Positions 22,801 through 37,800 of a stretch of DNA of 64,000 bases are shown here, piece by piece. Under the pieces are notes generated by a model. That model saw only the letters and a program-made list of their open reading frames with translations, did not search any database and was not told the DNA's origin. A program made the translations under genes and the position numbers. The number at the start of each line of letters is the position of its first letter. Positions within the stretch are counted from its first letter, which is position 1. Source of the DNA: Pipra filicauda (Eukaryota; Chordata; Aves; Passeriformes; Pipridae); assembly GCF_003945595.2 (NCBI RefSeq), contig NW_024104316.1, positions 310,001 through 374,000 of the forward strand. Reading direction: 5' to 3'.

Positions 22801-25800
22801 CAACCTGCAGCAGCACATCCTACACCTACAGCAGTGATCCTACAGCAGAGGTATTTTGGTCAATGTGTGGAACAGCCCAGCATTCTTGATTCTTGATAGT
22901 GTGTGCCCTGTGGTCTGAGAGCAGTCCAGGGAGTTTGCTACATTGGGATAGTATCTGAGACTGATCCCTGAGACTGCCAGCAAACATGCTTGCTTTGGGC
23001 TTAGGAGGGTGCTTCCAGCTGGGAAGCCAGCCAGGGTATTTTCAGGTGAGAAAATTACTAGCAGGCTTGCGGTGTTCCTTAAAGCCAGAGGCAAGCCCCT
23101 TATGTTAAGAAAATTACAAAGATCAGGTTTTAGACTTAAGCCAAGCTATTATCCAGGCCCTGCTGCCCTGGAGCAAAGAGCCACAAGCCTCTGTGGCATG
23201 CCAGAGCAGTGCTTGGGGACTGACAGCCTGGCATAGCTTGACAGTTCTTTGCAAGTGCCCTTTGGCTACTTAAAATAGAAGTTTTGTGGGAGAGGGTGCA
23301 TTTCTCCCTTGTGCATTACAGGAGAGCCCCAGCCTGGGGCAGTATCGCTGTAAGGCAGTGAAAACTGTGTGATTTTGGGATCCTCACTGTGCCTGTGGAC
23401 ACCCACTGTGCTGTGAGCCATTGTCAGCCCCCAGGAGCTTTGTCAGCTATTTAAAAAAAAAGCCTTGCCCTGTGTGCAGGGAATTCGAGCAGCTAAGAGG
23501 GGCCTCTCCATCTGGCTTTTCTTTCTTCACCTTGCAGGCAGCATGCATTATTTCTGGATGCAGCCAGCCTACCTTGCATTTATTTAATTCCCTTCTCTAA
23601 ACAGACAGAAGTAATCCAGGGAAGTAACGGTCACAAAACCAAACATCCGGCTCCACATCTCTGTGTCACAAACCCTTACAGCCTTACTGGTCCAGGGGAG
23701 GGGATGTTTGGGGCTGAAAGTGCATTTCCTGAATGTGTTTAACATCCATACCGGATGTGCTATAAAAAGCTAAATTTGTGCTTGTGAGGGACATGGGGGT
23801 GGTTGGAGGAGAATAACTTAAACACTTGGCTGTAATTAAAGCCAGGAGTACAAAACAACCCACCCAGTTCTCTCAGCAGGCTTTGCTAGAAAGGTCAGAA
23901 GCCCTTGGTTCCCAGGGATGTGATGGTTTCCCAGCCTTCACATTATTCCATCGTGTCCCCCCGTGACACCCAGTTAGGCAGTGTTCTGTGGGCAGTGGGT
24001 ATTGGTTTACTGCAGAGGTTTGGGGTTGTGATACTCTGTTCCAGTTGTTTCTGTTGTGTTCTTGGGTTGTGTTTGGCTCTCACTGATGCCATCGGGGGTA
24101 TCAGATGTGATGAGGAAACTCACTGATTCCTTCTCATTTGCTGTCCCAATAAATGGGTGGAAGGCTCCCAGCATTCAAAAAAAGCCCTCCACCCACCCAG
24201 CTAAGCCTTCTTGCCTGTTTGTGTTTTAGGGCTCATTTCCTATCCTTAACCACTGCTGTAGGGCCTTTTGGGGACAGCAGGAGTAGCTCCTGGCTGTAAA
24301 CCTGATGGAGGGATCAGTCAGCTTGGTGGGCATTCCTGGTGCTCCCAGAGCTGCTTTCTGTCCCCTCCCCAGGCCAGGCAGGACCCGTGAGCTGAGTCCC
24401 TCATCCTCTGCACTAGTAATCCCATTTTGCAACCAGCATTTCATATTCAAAGGCTGTTAAAGCAAATGAAATCCTCCAAGAGGCTTATTGCAAAATGACT
24501 GTGTGCATGTACTTGTGAGACACCACGGGGGGTTGAGCAGGGGCTGGGAGAGCCCTGCTCCGGCCGGAGCTTTGGTGGGAGCGGCTGCGACGTGCCCAGT
24601 GCCCGTCAGTCCCGGGCGCTTGTCAGGGCACAGCGGTGTTCCAAAGGGAACAGTGCTGCTGTAGCAGTCCTGAAAATGAAAAAGATGTACTTGGTGGATC
24701 TTATTTGAGATTCTCCTCTAGGCAGCTGTTTCTACACGGCCTGAACAGGAGCCAGGAAGAAAAAGAGGTTTTTCACCGGCTTTGTTCTTGCTGTTGCTTA
24801 TTACCGAAACCATTTGTAATTAAACATGGACTTGCTCACTCAGCCCAGCTGTTGCTTTTCTGTTTGATCCTGCCTGAAATTACAGTGGTGGATGTGTGAC
24901 CTCCTAGGCCTTTTCATGCCTTGTAGGCTGGTATAAACACAGGGTACAATTTGCCTTTGAAGCAGGCAGCACCGCTCCCACCGAGTTCAGGAGCTGCTGT
25001 GCTTGCTGACCCTGGGGCTGAGTTGGGTCTGCAAGCGTTTGGACCTTGGTACAAGACCCAGCAGGAAGAGGCACTGCAGGAAAGCTCTGACCCAGACACA
25101 CATAGTTGCCCTGAACAAAGCCAGATAAATTCTAGCCTGTTCATGATGGATGCCTTCCTCCCTGAGCATACAGTAGAGCAGTTCACATGGACTGACCATT
25201 AAATGGTGTGAAAAGCTTCAGGCCTTTGCTTTTAGAAGTCCTTTACTCTGCTGCTAATGTTGGAGTAGAGGGACTCCAGCAGCAAGACGTGTTCATGTCT
25301 TCTCTCTGACCTTCAGTGTGCAGGAGGAGGTATGATGGCATTCTTTGTGGGAGGATAGGGATTGTGGCAGAACCTGGAATATGTTTGCAGCATCCTCTTA
25401 ACTAGTTTCTAAGCTAACCTTCCTCTCCAGCCTGGCTTCTCCTAGGAGCTACTTTGCATCCAAAGCTTTATCTTGCAAAAGATGTTCTTTCTGTGTGAGT
25501 TGGCTGGACCTAATTGGATCCCTTTGCTGTCATGACCAGATCTGGTTACCTGAGATCGTAAGTGGGCACTGGTGAGGCAGGCACAGGGTCTCAGCTCCTG
25601 GAATCCTCAGATGATCCAGAGCAAGTGCTGCAGCACTCACATGCCTCCAAGGAGCAATTTCATTTCACAGCAATCCCACGGGCTTTTTCTCTTCAGAAAG
25701 CAGAAATTGAGTCCAATTTCAGCTCAGCATCAACTGCAGTTATTTAGCTAAAACTCTTGCATGTCTTTCTTGTACAGGCTGAGCAAGGATGCAAATAAAG

Positions 25801-28800
25801 CAAGTAATCAAGACCTTTGGGGGAGCTGGAAGTGGGGTTTTTTTCAACTGTCACTTAAGCACTTGAATAGCTCTGTTCTTCCTAGTGAATTCAAGGCTTC
25901 TCATCTTTCTGCTGCTCTTCCCTTACTGTGCTCCAGAGAGTGCTGTTCTCCCAGACGGAGAGATCCAGCCCCTTGCACCGTAGCCAAACGCCTGGATGTA
26001 GTAGCACATGACATATTTTTCTGTGAACAAGATGAACCAGCTAGGGGCAATATTCCTGTGCCCTAGAGCTAGTTTTACTTATTTCCTATTCATGCACTTC
26101 AGTTGTGAGAGATTAAATGTGGCAGTAGCTGTTCCAAGTGAATAATTTCTCTTCAGGTCTTAGATCCTTTGTTGTTATTATTTTTGTTTTAATTATTCAT
26201 TGTTAGTGTCTGTCTACTGGTTTACAGGTATCCACTCCTTGAGTCAATGTGGTAAAGAGACTGGGTGAGTTTTTGGAGTATCTTGGTTTTATTTGCTAGG
26301 GGAACCAAAATAAATTACCCCGTGGGGTTGAGTGTGTGAAAAGATGTTTGTATGTGTGAGGAAGGGGAGGTTTGTTGTCAGGGAAAATGATCTCTGGTTC
26401 AGTGTTGGAGGTTTGGCTGTGGGTGAGAGAGCTCGGCCATTTTGGGTCTTTGCCTCTTTTCTGAACAGTTCTTGCTCTTGATTTTACGTTAAACCTTTTC
26501 CATAAGAAACAGAGCTCTGAGTGTGGGAAGTTTCATACTCGCTCTCCCAGACTCAAAGCAAAACGTGCACTGAACATCCTTGTTTTAAACTAGTCTCTCA
26601 GGAGCAGTCCTTTCTTGTTCTCAGGCCAGATGAGTCAATGCCTTCTACCCCCGCCTCTGTTTTGCAGCAGAAATGAATGAGAATTTCTGGCCCCGTTCTG
26701 TGCTGTGGCCGTGCTCACACGCCTGTGGCTGCTTTTCCTTGGGGATGGCATTTTATTGGGAAGAAGTTTAGCAGTGCCTGTACAGCTCTGTGCCTTACTC
26801 CAGTCCTGTGTCTTCATGTGGCTGAGCTGGATCCCTGGGCTGGACTAACTGGGATCAGCTGTTTCTTTTTCTAGTCTCCTTGGAGGTTCAGCAGAATGGA
26901 ATCTCAGCTATTTGAGGACTTACATCTCCAAAGCATCTGTCTTATAAAATACAAACAACCCCCCACCAGTCGGGGGCCTTTGATAATTCCCCAATGAAAG
27001 TTGTGGGGCAGTTTTCCCTTAGGGTAGTACAGGTTTTATGAGGCTTATTTTAATTTGCTTTCATCTCTTGGATCATGAGCATTTCTCTTTCTCCCTCTGT
27101 GAAAATGATTGAGGAAATTAACTGCTAATGGGGAATGAAGCCAGCTGTATTTTTATTCCAGACCCCTTGCAAAGTTGCGAAGAGAAACCCTGTATCTTCC
27201 CATGTGGGACTTGGTCTGGTTGGAGTGAGAGGTGAGAAGGGCAGCCTTGCTTTATGGATAAAGCCTGGGATTGAAGGTGAATGCTGAGCTCCTGTTCCCA
27301 GCTGTGCCGTGCCCTGGGGGTGTGTCTACCAAGATTTGTTTCCACTCCTGTTTTATTTTGCTTTTATAGTGCTTCCTTGCATATTAACTGAGCTGTACCA
27401 TGTCCCTTGAGTGTCTCCCCCATACCAGATGCTTGTGTTACATCCTCTTGCTTTCCCACACTCATGTTCCTCCTTTTTTCTCATGTCAAGGAGCAAGTTC
27501 AGCTGAATCATTCTTCATAAAATATGAACCAGCTAAGTAAGGCTGGAGTGGTAGTCAGAGCAGAGCGATGCTCTCTGCTCTCAGGCAGTCCTGTTGCCCC
27601 AGGCTTTTCACATAGTAGTGGCTTCATTCATGGAAAACCTCATACTAGTGGCCTCATTCATGGAAAATCTGCACACCAATATTTTCCAGCACGTTTGTTA
27701 GCCAGAACTTTGATCTGCACGCTATGTTGTTGGCCTCATGCAGGACTGTGTGTAGAAAACAGGCATGCCCAGGCTGGCTGGATTGCTATCAAGATGTGAA
27801 GTCAAGCAATTAAGGTTAGTTACCAACTAAAATGCCAGCTTTCTCCCTTCCTGCCTGAAAGGAGATGTTGGTGTGACTCCGAACTCTTAAATGGGTGCTT
27901 GGTCTCTTTTCAGAGCTCCAGCCTCTTCAGTTGGCAGCAGTCTCTGCCATTGCTCTTTTGTTTGCTTCCAGAAAAAGCCTGAGAGAGGCTGAGCAAGTGT
28001 CTGCCCTGGCTGTGGGGATTTCCTCTGCTGTGAGGATGGTTAGGATGGCTGGAATTCACTTCAGCTGTTGCTGTCCTGGTGTGGAGGTGGCAGAGCCCCC
28101 CATTTCTTGCACTCCCTTTACTTATTCCTCAGGTGAACTGGTGCACAGTCTGAGCTGAAAGGCACCTTAAACAAGCTCCAGTCTGTCTCAAGCTCTCCGG
28201 GGTGCTCTAATCCAGTCTGCCAAGCCACCGAGTACTTTGTTTCCCTATCCAAGGAGTTTCAAAGCCTCACTAATGTGTTGGGTTACAGCCCAGTTGTCTT
28301 TGCCCTGGAGCCTTTGCTGCAGCGCTTTTCAGAGCGCGGGGTCCTTGGGGCAGTGGCTGTACGGAGGGACCCTCTGCAGAGGCAGATAACTGGGGATGTG
28401 TTGGCAGCAGATGTCCCTCCGGGTGTGCAAGGACATGTGTGAGATGCTCTTGTACCCGCTGAGGCAGGAGTGGAGGGAACGGATTTATTTGATGTTTCTG
28501 TTGGAGAGCACTCTTTTTTTATCTGGGAATCCCAGAGGAAGATACATTTTGTGTCCTTTCTTCTTATAGCATCTACTATTGATTCTTCCCTGTGAGGGTG
28601 GGGAGGCCCTGGCACAGGTTGCCCAGAGAAGTTGTGGCTGCCCCATCCCTGGAAGTGTCCAAGGCCAGGTTGGACAGGGCTTGGAGCAACCTGGGATAGT
28701 GGAAGGTGTCCCTGCTCGTGGAAGGGGAGTTGAAACAAGATGATCCTTATAAGATCCCTTCCAACCCACACCATTCTGGGATTCTACGATTATCAGCAAA

Positions 28801-31800
28801 TAATAGTGGATATATATGAGTTTGGTCTGACCTTGTGCAGCAGCTTTGATACCCTTTTGGGAGCTCATACTTCAGTGCTGTTGCTCTAAGCCTCCAGGCA
28901 GCCAGTGGACAATAATGACGCCTGTTCATCGCCTGACTGCCCGGCTGGAGAACAATGATGGCATTTCTTGAAGTAACAAGTCCTGGGCATGTGCAGGGTT
29001 GGATTGTAACACTTTTTTTTTTTTTTTCCCCTTTAAGCTGCAGGCTTCAGAGCAGCAGGCCTGGGTACAGCACCCGTGAATGTAAGCACAGAGGAAACTT
29101 GTACCTTTTGGAAAATACCAACAGAAAGCAAATGGCTGGTTTTTAGATGCTTGCCTGTTTTGCCTTGAGGCTGAGCATGTGTATGCACCCTGTGTGCCAG
29201 CAGTATGTGCAGGCTGCTCGGAGCTGGGCTCAGATGCTGGTTTGGCAGCAAGGAGGGGGTTAAAGCGAACCCGCAAGGGCTGGCTGATTGCAGCTCACAG
29301 CTTTCATAATGCAAAGCCTGTGGGAATTCAGCCGGCTCCATCTCCCCCCACCCCCCTTCCCGGCTGCTAGAGGCAGGATAACCTTCCTGACTCCTGCGTC
29401 CCTGCCAACACGGCTTGCACAGGGCAGCTCTGCGAGAACCCAGCAGAGGCGTAAGCGTGTGAAAGATGAGATTATTAAACTTTCTTGGGGGAACACTGAA
29501 AGAGTCATTTTCCAGCGTGGCCGTGCTGTTCCCTTAGCCGTGGCTGGGATGCAGCACGCCTGCCTCTTCATCTGTGACCCGCAGGTTTCCCGTTGCGGGG
29601 CGGCCGAGGAAGCAGCTGGCACATAGGATATCTCTGACTCTCTGGGGACTGGGATGCAGGGATGGCCTTGGCTTTGCCGTAGGCTTTGGATGATGCACAG
29701 CGGAGTCACTTAGGCCAGAAATCATGAAGGTGGCTCAGCAGTGGTCTGTGCAGCCCTGGGCACACTGACCTGTGCTGCAGCCAGGACACTGAGAAGTGCA
29801 CCCTGTGACCAGGGGCTCTGCCTCACTGTGTAACGTTCAGTATCAGAGAGTGCTGAACAGACACTGCAACCCAGGGCCTTTTGTTGTACGAGCACCATCA
29901 GGGTGTTTTTCCTAACGTGTAAAATCCCTTCTCCCTCCCTGCTGTTTGCAATAACCCTTTGGAAAGTTGGAAGGGCTCTCTGTTTCCTTCCCCGCTCACA
30001 CGCGTGCACTTGTGAGCCTCGCCAGCACTGTTTGGCTGTTTGCATTGGGGGGGACTTTTTTCTACTTTCCCAAGTCAAAGAAGAGCGTGTAGCATTTGTT
30101 TTGGAAACAAAAACACTGCTTGAGAATTACATGGCCTCTGCAAACAGATCAGCCCAAAACAGGTCGTGTGCTTTAGACTGGCTCTGGTGACTGCACAGGA
30201 TAGCCATCTCCATCCTCACTTTTCATGGCCAGTGTTTTTAACAAGGACCCTTAAGAAACCTTTGAGGGAGTAGTGTGGTGTCACCTTTACTAGTCCTACG
30301 GGACAGTCAGGGTGCTTAGCAGCTTTCCACTTGTCACTGCTGTGATTGCAGGGCAGGGTTTGAATCTTTTATTGGGGGCAGAATATCTGCACTCAGAAAA
30401 ATGGGTAGAGTTTTTTATCCTGACTTTTCTCCAAAGCCTCTGGGAGTAAAAGTTTATTGGTGAATATTAGTAAGAGGTTGTTGGTCATAGCTGTTGAGGG
30501 ACACTACAGAGCTGTCTGCCTTCCACTTCCTTTGTTACAAACAAATGTCTCCTGGGAAAAAATTGCCCGTTGCCTCCTTCTTTTAGCACTAGGTGGGCTG
30601 GACGGGAAGTAGGTAACAGTGCTGTTACAAGGAGTGCTTTCCTGTCTCTGCATGGCACAGGAATCCTCTGGTCAGCTTTTATACCTTCCTGCTCCACAGA
30701 CTGCCCTGCTCGTGTTGTGCCAGGTCCGTAGGTATTCGTGCTGCTTTGTCCTTAGCTACTAAAGTAGTCTTCGACTAGTATGTAACTCAGTGGCACTTCT
30801 GGGGAAGCTTGGCAGGGACTGCACTGGCACCATAGACACCTGTAAACAAATAAATGAGTGGTGTCTTTGGCCGTGGAATTTCTGGCCACATTTTTCCTTT
30901 AGGAGGCAATGAAGTCATATTGACAGGGCTGAGAACATAAACCCATGCAGGCTCTGCCGCAGGTTGTGGAAAACCTTGAGCGTGGTGTCCTGGGGCTTAA
31001 AACCCAGACAGAAATTGGCACATTCCCTACATGTGCTCATCTTTGTGCCAGAGCTTCTGCTTTGCTTGATGTTTGAAAGGCTGGGAAGGGGATTGGCTGG
31101 ATATCAGCCATTGCAGTCTTCATTTCTTGTGTCAAACTTATAAACTGAGGGAGCCTGGGATGGCTCTGGAAATGCCCAAGTAATGCTTTGTCTAGGATTC
31201 CCAAAGAAATCTCTGCAATTGTCTTCTCCCATTTGATGTGATTTTTCTTCCCCTTCCACACCTCCTGTGTTGTAGTCTCACACTGATTGCCAGTTAAGAG
31301 AACCCCAGACTCTGTTGGGTGTAACTTTACTACAGGGCACAGCCCTGAACTGGAGACTTGGCAAGGCAAGCTGGATCATCTTTCCAACAATCCCATTCTC
31401 AAGGTGATGAGGAAAGCTTTGAGGGTGCCTGTATACATGTTGGTGGATTGGCTTCATGGTTTACAGCTGGATATAATACATGGGAGGAAAAACACCTTCA
31501 CAATATGCAGATTTATTGTTGCTGCCTGCTCTATAGGACAGATGGCTCCTCAAGAAGATCTGAGGCCCTCATCCCATTGGAAGCCCCAAGAGCTCAGTAG
31601 CTGGAAATTCAGTGGGGTGAATGCTAAACCCTGCTTTTATGTTGGGATGGGGACCTCAGTCAGCTTGTATACTTTTTAACCAGTAAAAGGACAGTGTCCA
31701 GAATCATGCTAAATTATTTGGAGTCAGATCTGTTCTTGTGTCATGGGTTTACTCTGGCCCAAATTTTTTAAACCCCCACAAAATTGCTAAAAGGTGAGAG

Positions 31801-34800
31801 AGGTTTCACAACAGGCAGAAACAGACTCAACGTGAGGAATAATATTAAAATTATTCCTATGCCAAAACAGTGGCCTTTGTTTGGCCTTTCTGGTAAAGGA
31901 TTGTAGCTAATTTTGAGTTGAAGACCTCAATAAATGAAGAATCCTCCCTTTCTTTGAGGTTAATTAACTGCGGCAAGTAATTGTTGAACAAATTGAAACA
32001 GTTACAAATATGCCAGAACTTCCTAGAATACGGCAAATTGCTTGAGCTGTGCTTTTGTGGGTTTTATTTAGGTGTCACTAGGACTTGGTTGTGTTTATGC
32101 CTGTTTAATATGGAATAGGTTGCTGCTGCCCCTCTTGCTCTCCAGTTCTCTCCAGGTGTCTGTCTCTGAATTTGAGGATGCACAGTGGCTGATTTGTCAT
32201 TTACCAGCTTGACCAAGGGCAAACTCTCGAACTGTGTAGCTGTGAGTGATTCATCTTTCCTCCTCATCCATGGAGATAAATGTCAGGATGGATGTCAGCT
32301 GTCTGGCTGATGCATGAGTGAATCTGCTTCTGTATGTGCACCTTGAGCCGAAAGAACATGCATGAATATTTTACTGTTTGTGATAAACCTGGAAATGCAG
32401 ATTGTGTTGGAGAAAGAGGCCTCCTGGTTTTAAATATTGATATCAATATAACAGGGTAGTGGCTGTGACAATCTGGGAGCCTTGAAGCCTTGGCTCAGAG
32501 ATTATGCTGAATGCCTTGGGGAATTCAGTGGTGTGCAAAATAAAAGAAAGGGCTTTGCAAAGAGGAATAACGGACGGGGTCCTCTGGGGTCCACAGGCTC
32601 TGGGGCTGAAAAGGGGAAAGGAAAGATTCGGGCTGAGTCTTTGGAAGAGGCCCCTGACAGAGGTTTTTATTCAGTTTGATTTGCGATGTAACAGACAAAA
32701 AAGCAGCTGCCCAGAAACATAGGCGCCTGTGGATTGATTGCTGTGGAGGGAAAGGGGAAGACCCTGTTCCTTGGAAATGCTGGTGGCACGGTGAGCTGGA
32801 TGTGGTAGGTCCTCATCTCCCGAGCCTCGGTTCAGAGGGTGCAGAGTACTTCTGTGTGGTTCTTCATCAGCTAATCAAGCTGAACAGTCATTCAGAAGGC
32901 ACGCTGAGGGCTGAGAAACTTTGTAAAGTAACTTTTAAGTGTTGTTCTCATTCTCTCCAGTCCCTTTAGGACTTTGAGCCACATGTGGAGCTAATACGCA
33001 GTCAGACACGCTGGCGTTCCTGGGTGGGCAGTTCCTTTTCCCCATCGCCCCTCACGCCTTGTGAATAAACTGGAACGGGCCCACGGCCCCCTGAGCTGGC
33101 TCCATGCAGAGCATACCTGCCAGTTCTCAGAGGGCTTACTAGCACAGCATAGCTTTGTGCAGGATGAGCTGTGCTGCTTCCAAATCCGAGCTGGCTTTGT
33201 GCCTTCCTGAGCCTGGTCTAATCAGCTCTCTCCAAGTGGGATTTGCTGGGCAGTGCCCATTGAGACGCACGGGCTGGTTGTGTCGCAGCGAGTGGAGGTC
33301 TGACACTTTGGGCACTGCAACCCCTCTGCTGCTGTGAAGGTGGGGAGCTGACTGGAGGATATTTTCTGCATCTCAGCGCTGGTTTTTATGTTAACTGGTT
33401 GTAGTAGGTGTAGTCTACAACATATAATAGTTGATGGTTATTTAAATTTGCAGGTTGTTCCAATGTAGGGCATAGCTCTTGCTGCAAGAAACCTTCAAAA
33501 TGCAGTGGTGGTTATTGATGAGGGTAGCAGAGAACATCACAGCACAAGTGGGACTCCTCTGGACAAGGTAAAGCTGTGTAGGAGGGGATGCATCAGGGAG
33601 TGATGTGGGAGCTCCTTTTTGTGAGTTAGTGTGTATGCCGGTTGCATACACTGCCCTGTAGAATCTGAGATCCTCAGCATGTTTAGTTGGTAGAGGAAAA
33701 GCAACCTTATAAAAATTTAGGATAACCATCTTCATGTAAAAAGCGAATCCCAGTGAGAGGCTGCAGGGGACAGGGAATGTCAGGAATGACAACCCAGTCT
33801 CCTAATTCACCTGAAGTTTCACTCAGTGAAACTCATGTGGAGATAGTAAATGAGAGGAAGTTATTTTTCTCTGCCAAGTTCTTTATTTACGCATAAAAGC
33901 TTTTCATGTCTACTGGCAAAAGGTACTGTTAGCAGAGTGGTCCTGTGCATGACACTTCTTTCAGGCTGAGGCTCTGCTGCAGCGTCAGCCAGACGATCTG
34001 GCCACTGGCTGTTGTGTTCCCACCATCCCTCCCGCATCTGTGGTCATTGGATCTTTCTGCTGAGCTGTTTCAGTGCACTTAGCTGAAACCAGCCTGACTG
34101 CCAGCATTGCATGCTAAAACAGCTCTGCAACAGCTGAGTGCTGGAGCCAATGTCCTCAAAGTCATGGATGGGATTTAAATTGTGAAGGAACTTCATTCTC
34201 AGTTAAAGAACTTAATCTTTCCCAAACAAGGTTGTTTTCTCAAGGCAGGAAAGGGCAGCAGTAGAGGCAAGGTCCTGAATAAAACAGTCCCTTTGGACAA
34301 TGGCTGACTTGCAGTATGTCCTGTTTTGGAAGCTGCTCTGTGTGTATGTGTGTTAAGGTTACTATTAGGATAGCATCATCTTTTGTTGCACAGAGTTGCA
34401 AGTAAAAGTAGTTCACGTCCCAGTAGAGCATCGCTGGAGTCACTACACATACATATAGCTGCTGGTGCCCACAGTCTGTGCAGCCAGAGCTCACTCAGGC
34501 CTAGGACATGGTGATACCATTTTCTTCAGCTTTTTAGTTAAACTGAGACTTGAATTCCTTATATTTCTTCCCACATTTCTTCAAAGCTCTTATGTCCACC
34601 CCTTCCCCCACTTCAACTTTCCCTAGTAGATTAGAGGCTGCTGGAAAACATAGAGCACATTGTGAAGTCCAAAGCCAAAGCTGACTCAGCGATCCTTCCC
34701 ATTTGGGCTGCCCCTGTTCATGGAACAGGAGGTTAGCCTTAAAATACTTCTGCCAAAAAACACTGCTGTCCATTTTATTAGCTGTTGCTGTGTCCTTTAA

Positions 34801-37800
34801 CTTAGTTTCTTAGAGAATGTAGTTTTTTAAAGGATGTAGTTTACTAGTGCCTTAACAATCCGGGAAAGAAGGTTTTCTTTTCATGTGCTGGAATAATTCT
34901 GATCTTTCTGTAAGAATCATTTGACATCTTGAGTGCCCTTTTTCCACTGGGGTATCAAGAAATTACGCAGGCTCGGCCTAGTTTCATTAATGGATTTAAA
35001 ACAGGTTTGGGCAGAAGACAGCCAAGCACATCAGGAATGGAACAGAAAATATTCTTCCTGAGTCCAAGAGCCTGGAAACTGCCTCTCACACCAACTAAAG
35101 CAAGCGACAAATGCTGTTTTTGTTGTAATCTGAAATTGTTCTCTTTTCTCTCTCTGCCACATCCACTGTGTGCATGAGTGCATAGGCTATTTATTAGCAA
35201 ATTTAAAGCCACAGGCACCAAACTATTGTGGGGTCACCTTGGGGCCCCTGGACTAGAGGAGGAACGTGCTGCATTAAAAGATACTTACCAAAGCAGCAGA
35301 ATTCAGTCTCTTGATCGCCTTGGCTACAGCTCCAGGTACTTATTCATGCTTTTCCTTTTAACCCTTATTTCTTCTCCCTTCTGATCTGCATTTTTGACAG
35401 GTGATTATTATCACTAAAAGAGCTGACAGCTCTGGTAGTCCCAAGTGCTGCAGAAGTCCTGGTGCTGGTTGTAATGCATGCAGCTGTGACTTGTCTCAGA
35501 CCAAAGCAGAAGCTTGTCAGCATCAGACCCAGACCCAGGCTGTCAGTGTGCAAATACCTTCCTTCTGTGCTGGAAGACTGTAGGGACACTCAAACTGGTT
35601 GCTCAGGATGTCTCAGTTAAGCCATGTTCAGAGTTGGGATAACTCTGCGCAAATGCTTGTGCTACTTTGAGACGTGTTGATGGGACGAAGAATATTCTTA
35701 GAATCCTAGAATTGGAAGGGATCTGAAAGGGATCATCTAGTCCAACCCCCCTGCCATGGGCAGGGACACCTTCCACTAGACCAGGTTGCTCAAAGCCCCA
35801 TCCAACTTGGCCTTGAACACTTCTGGGGATGAGACATCCACAACTTCTCCAGGCGAGCTGTGCCAGTGCCTTGCCACCCTCACAGTGAGGAATTTCTTTC
35901 TAATACCTAACCTAAACCTCCTTTCTTTCAGTTTAGAGCCACTGTCCCATGTCCTATCACTACATGCCCATCCACATGATGGACAAAGAGAGTCCTGGTG
36001 CAAAGCCTCACTTACAAGGATTGAACAACTAACAAATACTAGGATGAAATCAATTCAAAATCTTTGTAGCTGCAGTTTGGCAGGGTCCTTCCTCTTGCAA
36101 CAGGGGACACTCTTCCTAGAGTGACTAATGCTAGAATGGGTTTATCCTATTTTTGCTAAGCTGCAAATGTTGTTTTTCTAACGTGCTGTGACTCTGCTTG
36201 CTTCCCCACCCTTAGACTCCATCTGTACACTTCAAAATAGAAGGAGGAAGAGGGCAGAGAAAGAACAAAGGCTCATACTACGAATGGAAGGAAACTAGGG
36301 AAATTCAGGAGGAAATGGACAGTGAGAAATACAAAAAGATCCAGCTGTGCTGAATGCATGGGGTGTGAGTGCACAGGGATGCTTTCTGCTTGTATTCAGA
36401 GCTCGAGACCTGCATTGTGGAGCTGAACTTTCCTTTGAGTCAGTGACCTATTCAGACACCTAACAATGTCCATTATGTACAGTCAGCTTGTTTATGCCCA
36501 GTGCAGGGCTTTTGTACCTTTTCCCATGTACTTACAAAGTGGCCAGGCTGAGCTCAGTTTTGCTGTGTGAGCGCTTGACCATCAGCTTTCAGCAAGATCT
36601 TGTAACTTGGGAAAGATTTAAGAGCACAAACTATGATGACAAGATGCTCAAGGAGAACGTCTGCTGATGAAAACACTGCTCTTAGTTGACTGATAGCAAA
36701 CGTCTCTTTTCTTCAAAGGATAGGGAGAGGGGAAAGAGGTGGCAAGAGCTGGGTCCCTGCCACTCTGGAGTTGTAGGGATTAAGTTGGTACAGTGAAGCA
36801 GCCTGAAGAGGTGAGTCCAGAGCAGTGTGGGACCAGTCTGGCAGCAATGCTTGTGCATCCCTGCAGGGCGAGAGCAGTGGAGAGGAGCACCCTTGGGAGC
36901 TGGAGGAGAACATCTCTGCTGTGGAGACCCAAGCAGTGCCACTGCCGCTTTCATCCTCGCAGCAGCAGAAGTGGGGCTGTCAGCCCGTGGCAGAGCTATG
37001 CTTAGATTTGGTCTGCAGCTGCAGAGAAACCAGCTGGCCTGTGTTTAACATACGAGGGGATCCCCCGAGAGGCTTTGTAGGTCTCTGTGGAGTTCGGGGC
37101 AGCAGCTGCAGAAGTGCCTGAGTGTGCTCTGCAGCAGAGATATCCTCTGTGACCTTGGGCAGCCCAAGGTTTTAGCCCTGTTACTTGGAAACAGCTCCCA
37201 CCTCCACTACAAAATACAGCAGGAGTTATTGGATCATGTGGTGGCTCTGATTAATGTGAGAGCTGAGGTACAGCTTTTGGGGTAGGAGGAATCACGACTT
37301 GACCTTAGCCTGGAGTTTTCGGCACAGGGATGTAATTCTCGGTTGAAGGAGGTGCTCTTTAACCCAGCCCACCAAGAAGCAGCTGTAAGCAGTGACTGAA
37401 AGAGCTGGAGCTAGAAATAAGGTACATATTCATAGTGAGAACAGTTTGGGCATTGGAGCAAGTCTGTGCAAGCGCTGGTGCTTTCTCCTATTTAAAGAGA
37501 GAAAGCATTTTGGCAATTTGCTTATTCTGTCTTATGCCCTTGTTTAACCACCACTCATTCAGTTAATGCCACTTAGCAGCTTTTAAGACATTTCTTTAGG
37601 GGAAAAAAATGAATTCTACACATTCAGGAAACATCTGTCATCACTGGGAGCAGAAACTGTAGTTAACGTGGTCCCTGGAGCATGTGGGAGAGCTCCAGTT
37701 CATTACTGCCTCTCTGCAGTCACTTCTCAGAGAACAGAGCTGGCTGTGAAGGTGAAGAAGGACTTAACAACATTGCTCTACATCTAGAAAAAAAATCCAG

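Noticed and set aside
28283..28868. Two - strand frames of 127-163 codons
   Set aside because: Both overlap the CR1 fragment at 28592-28790; they are shadows of it.
35786..36124. 112-codon + strand frame
   Set aside because: It is mostly translation of an antisense CR1 fragment.
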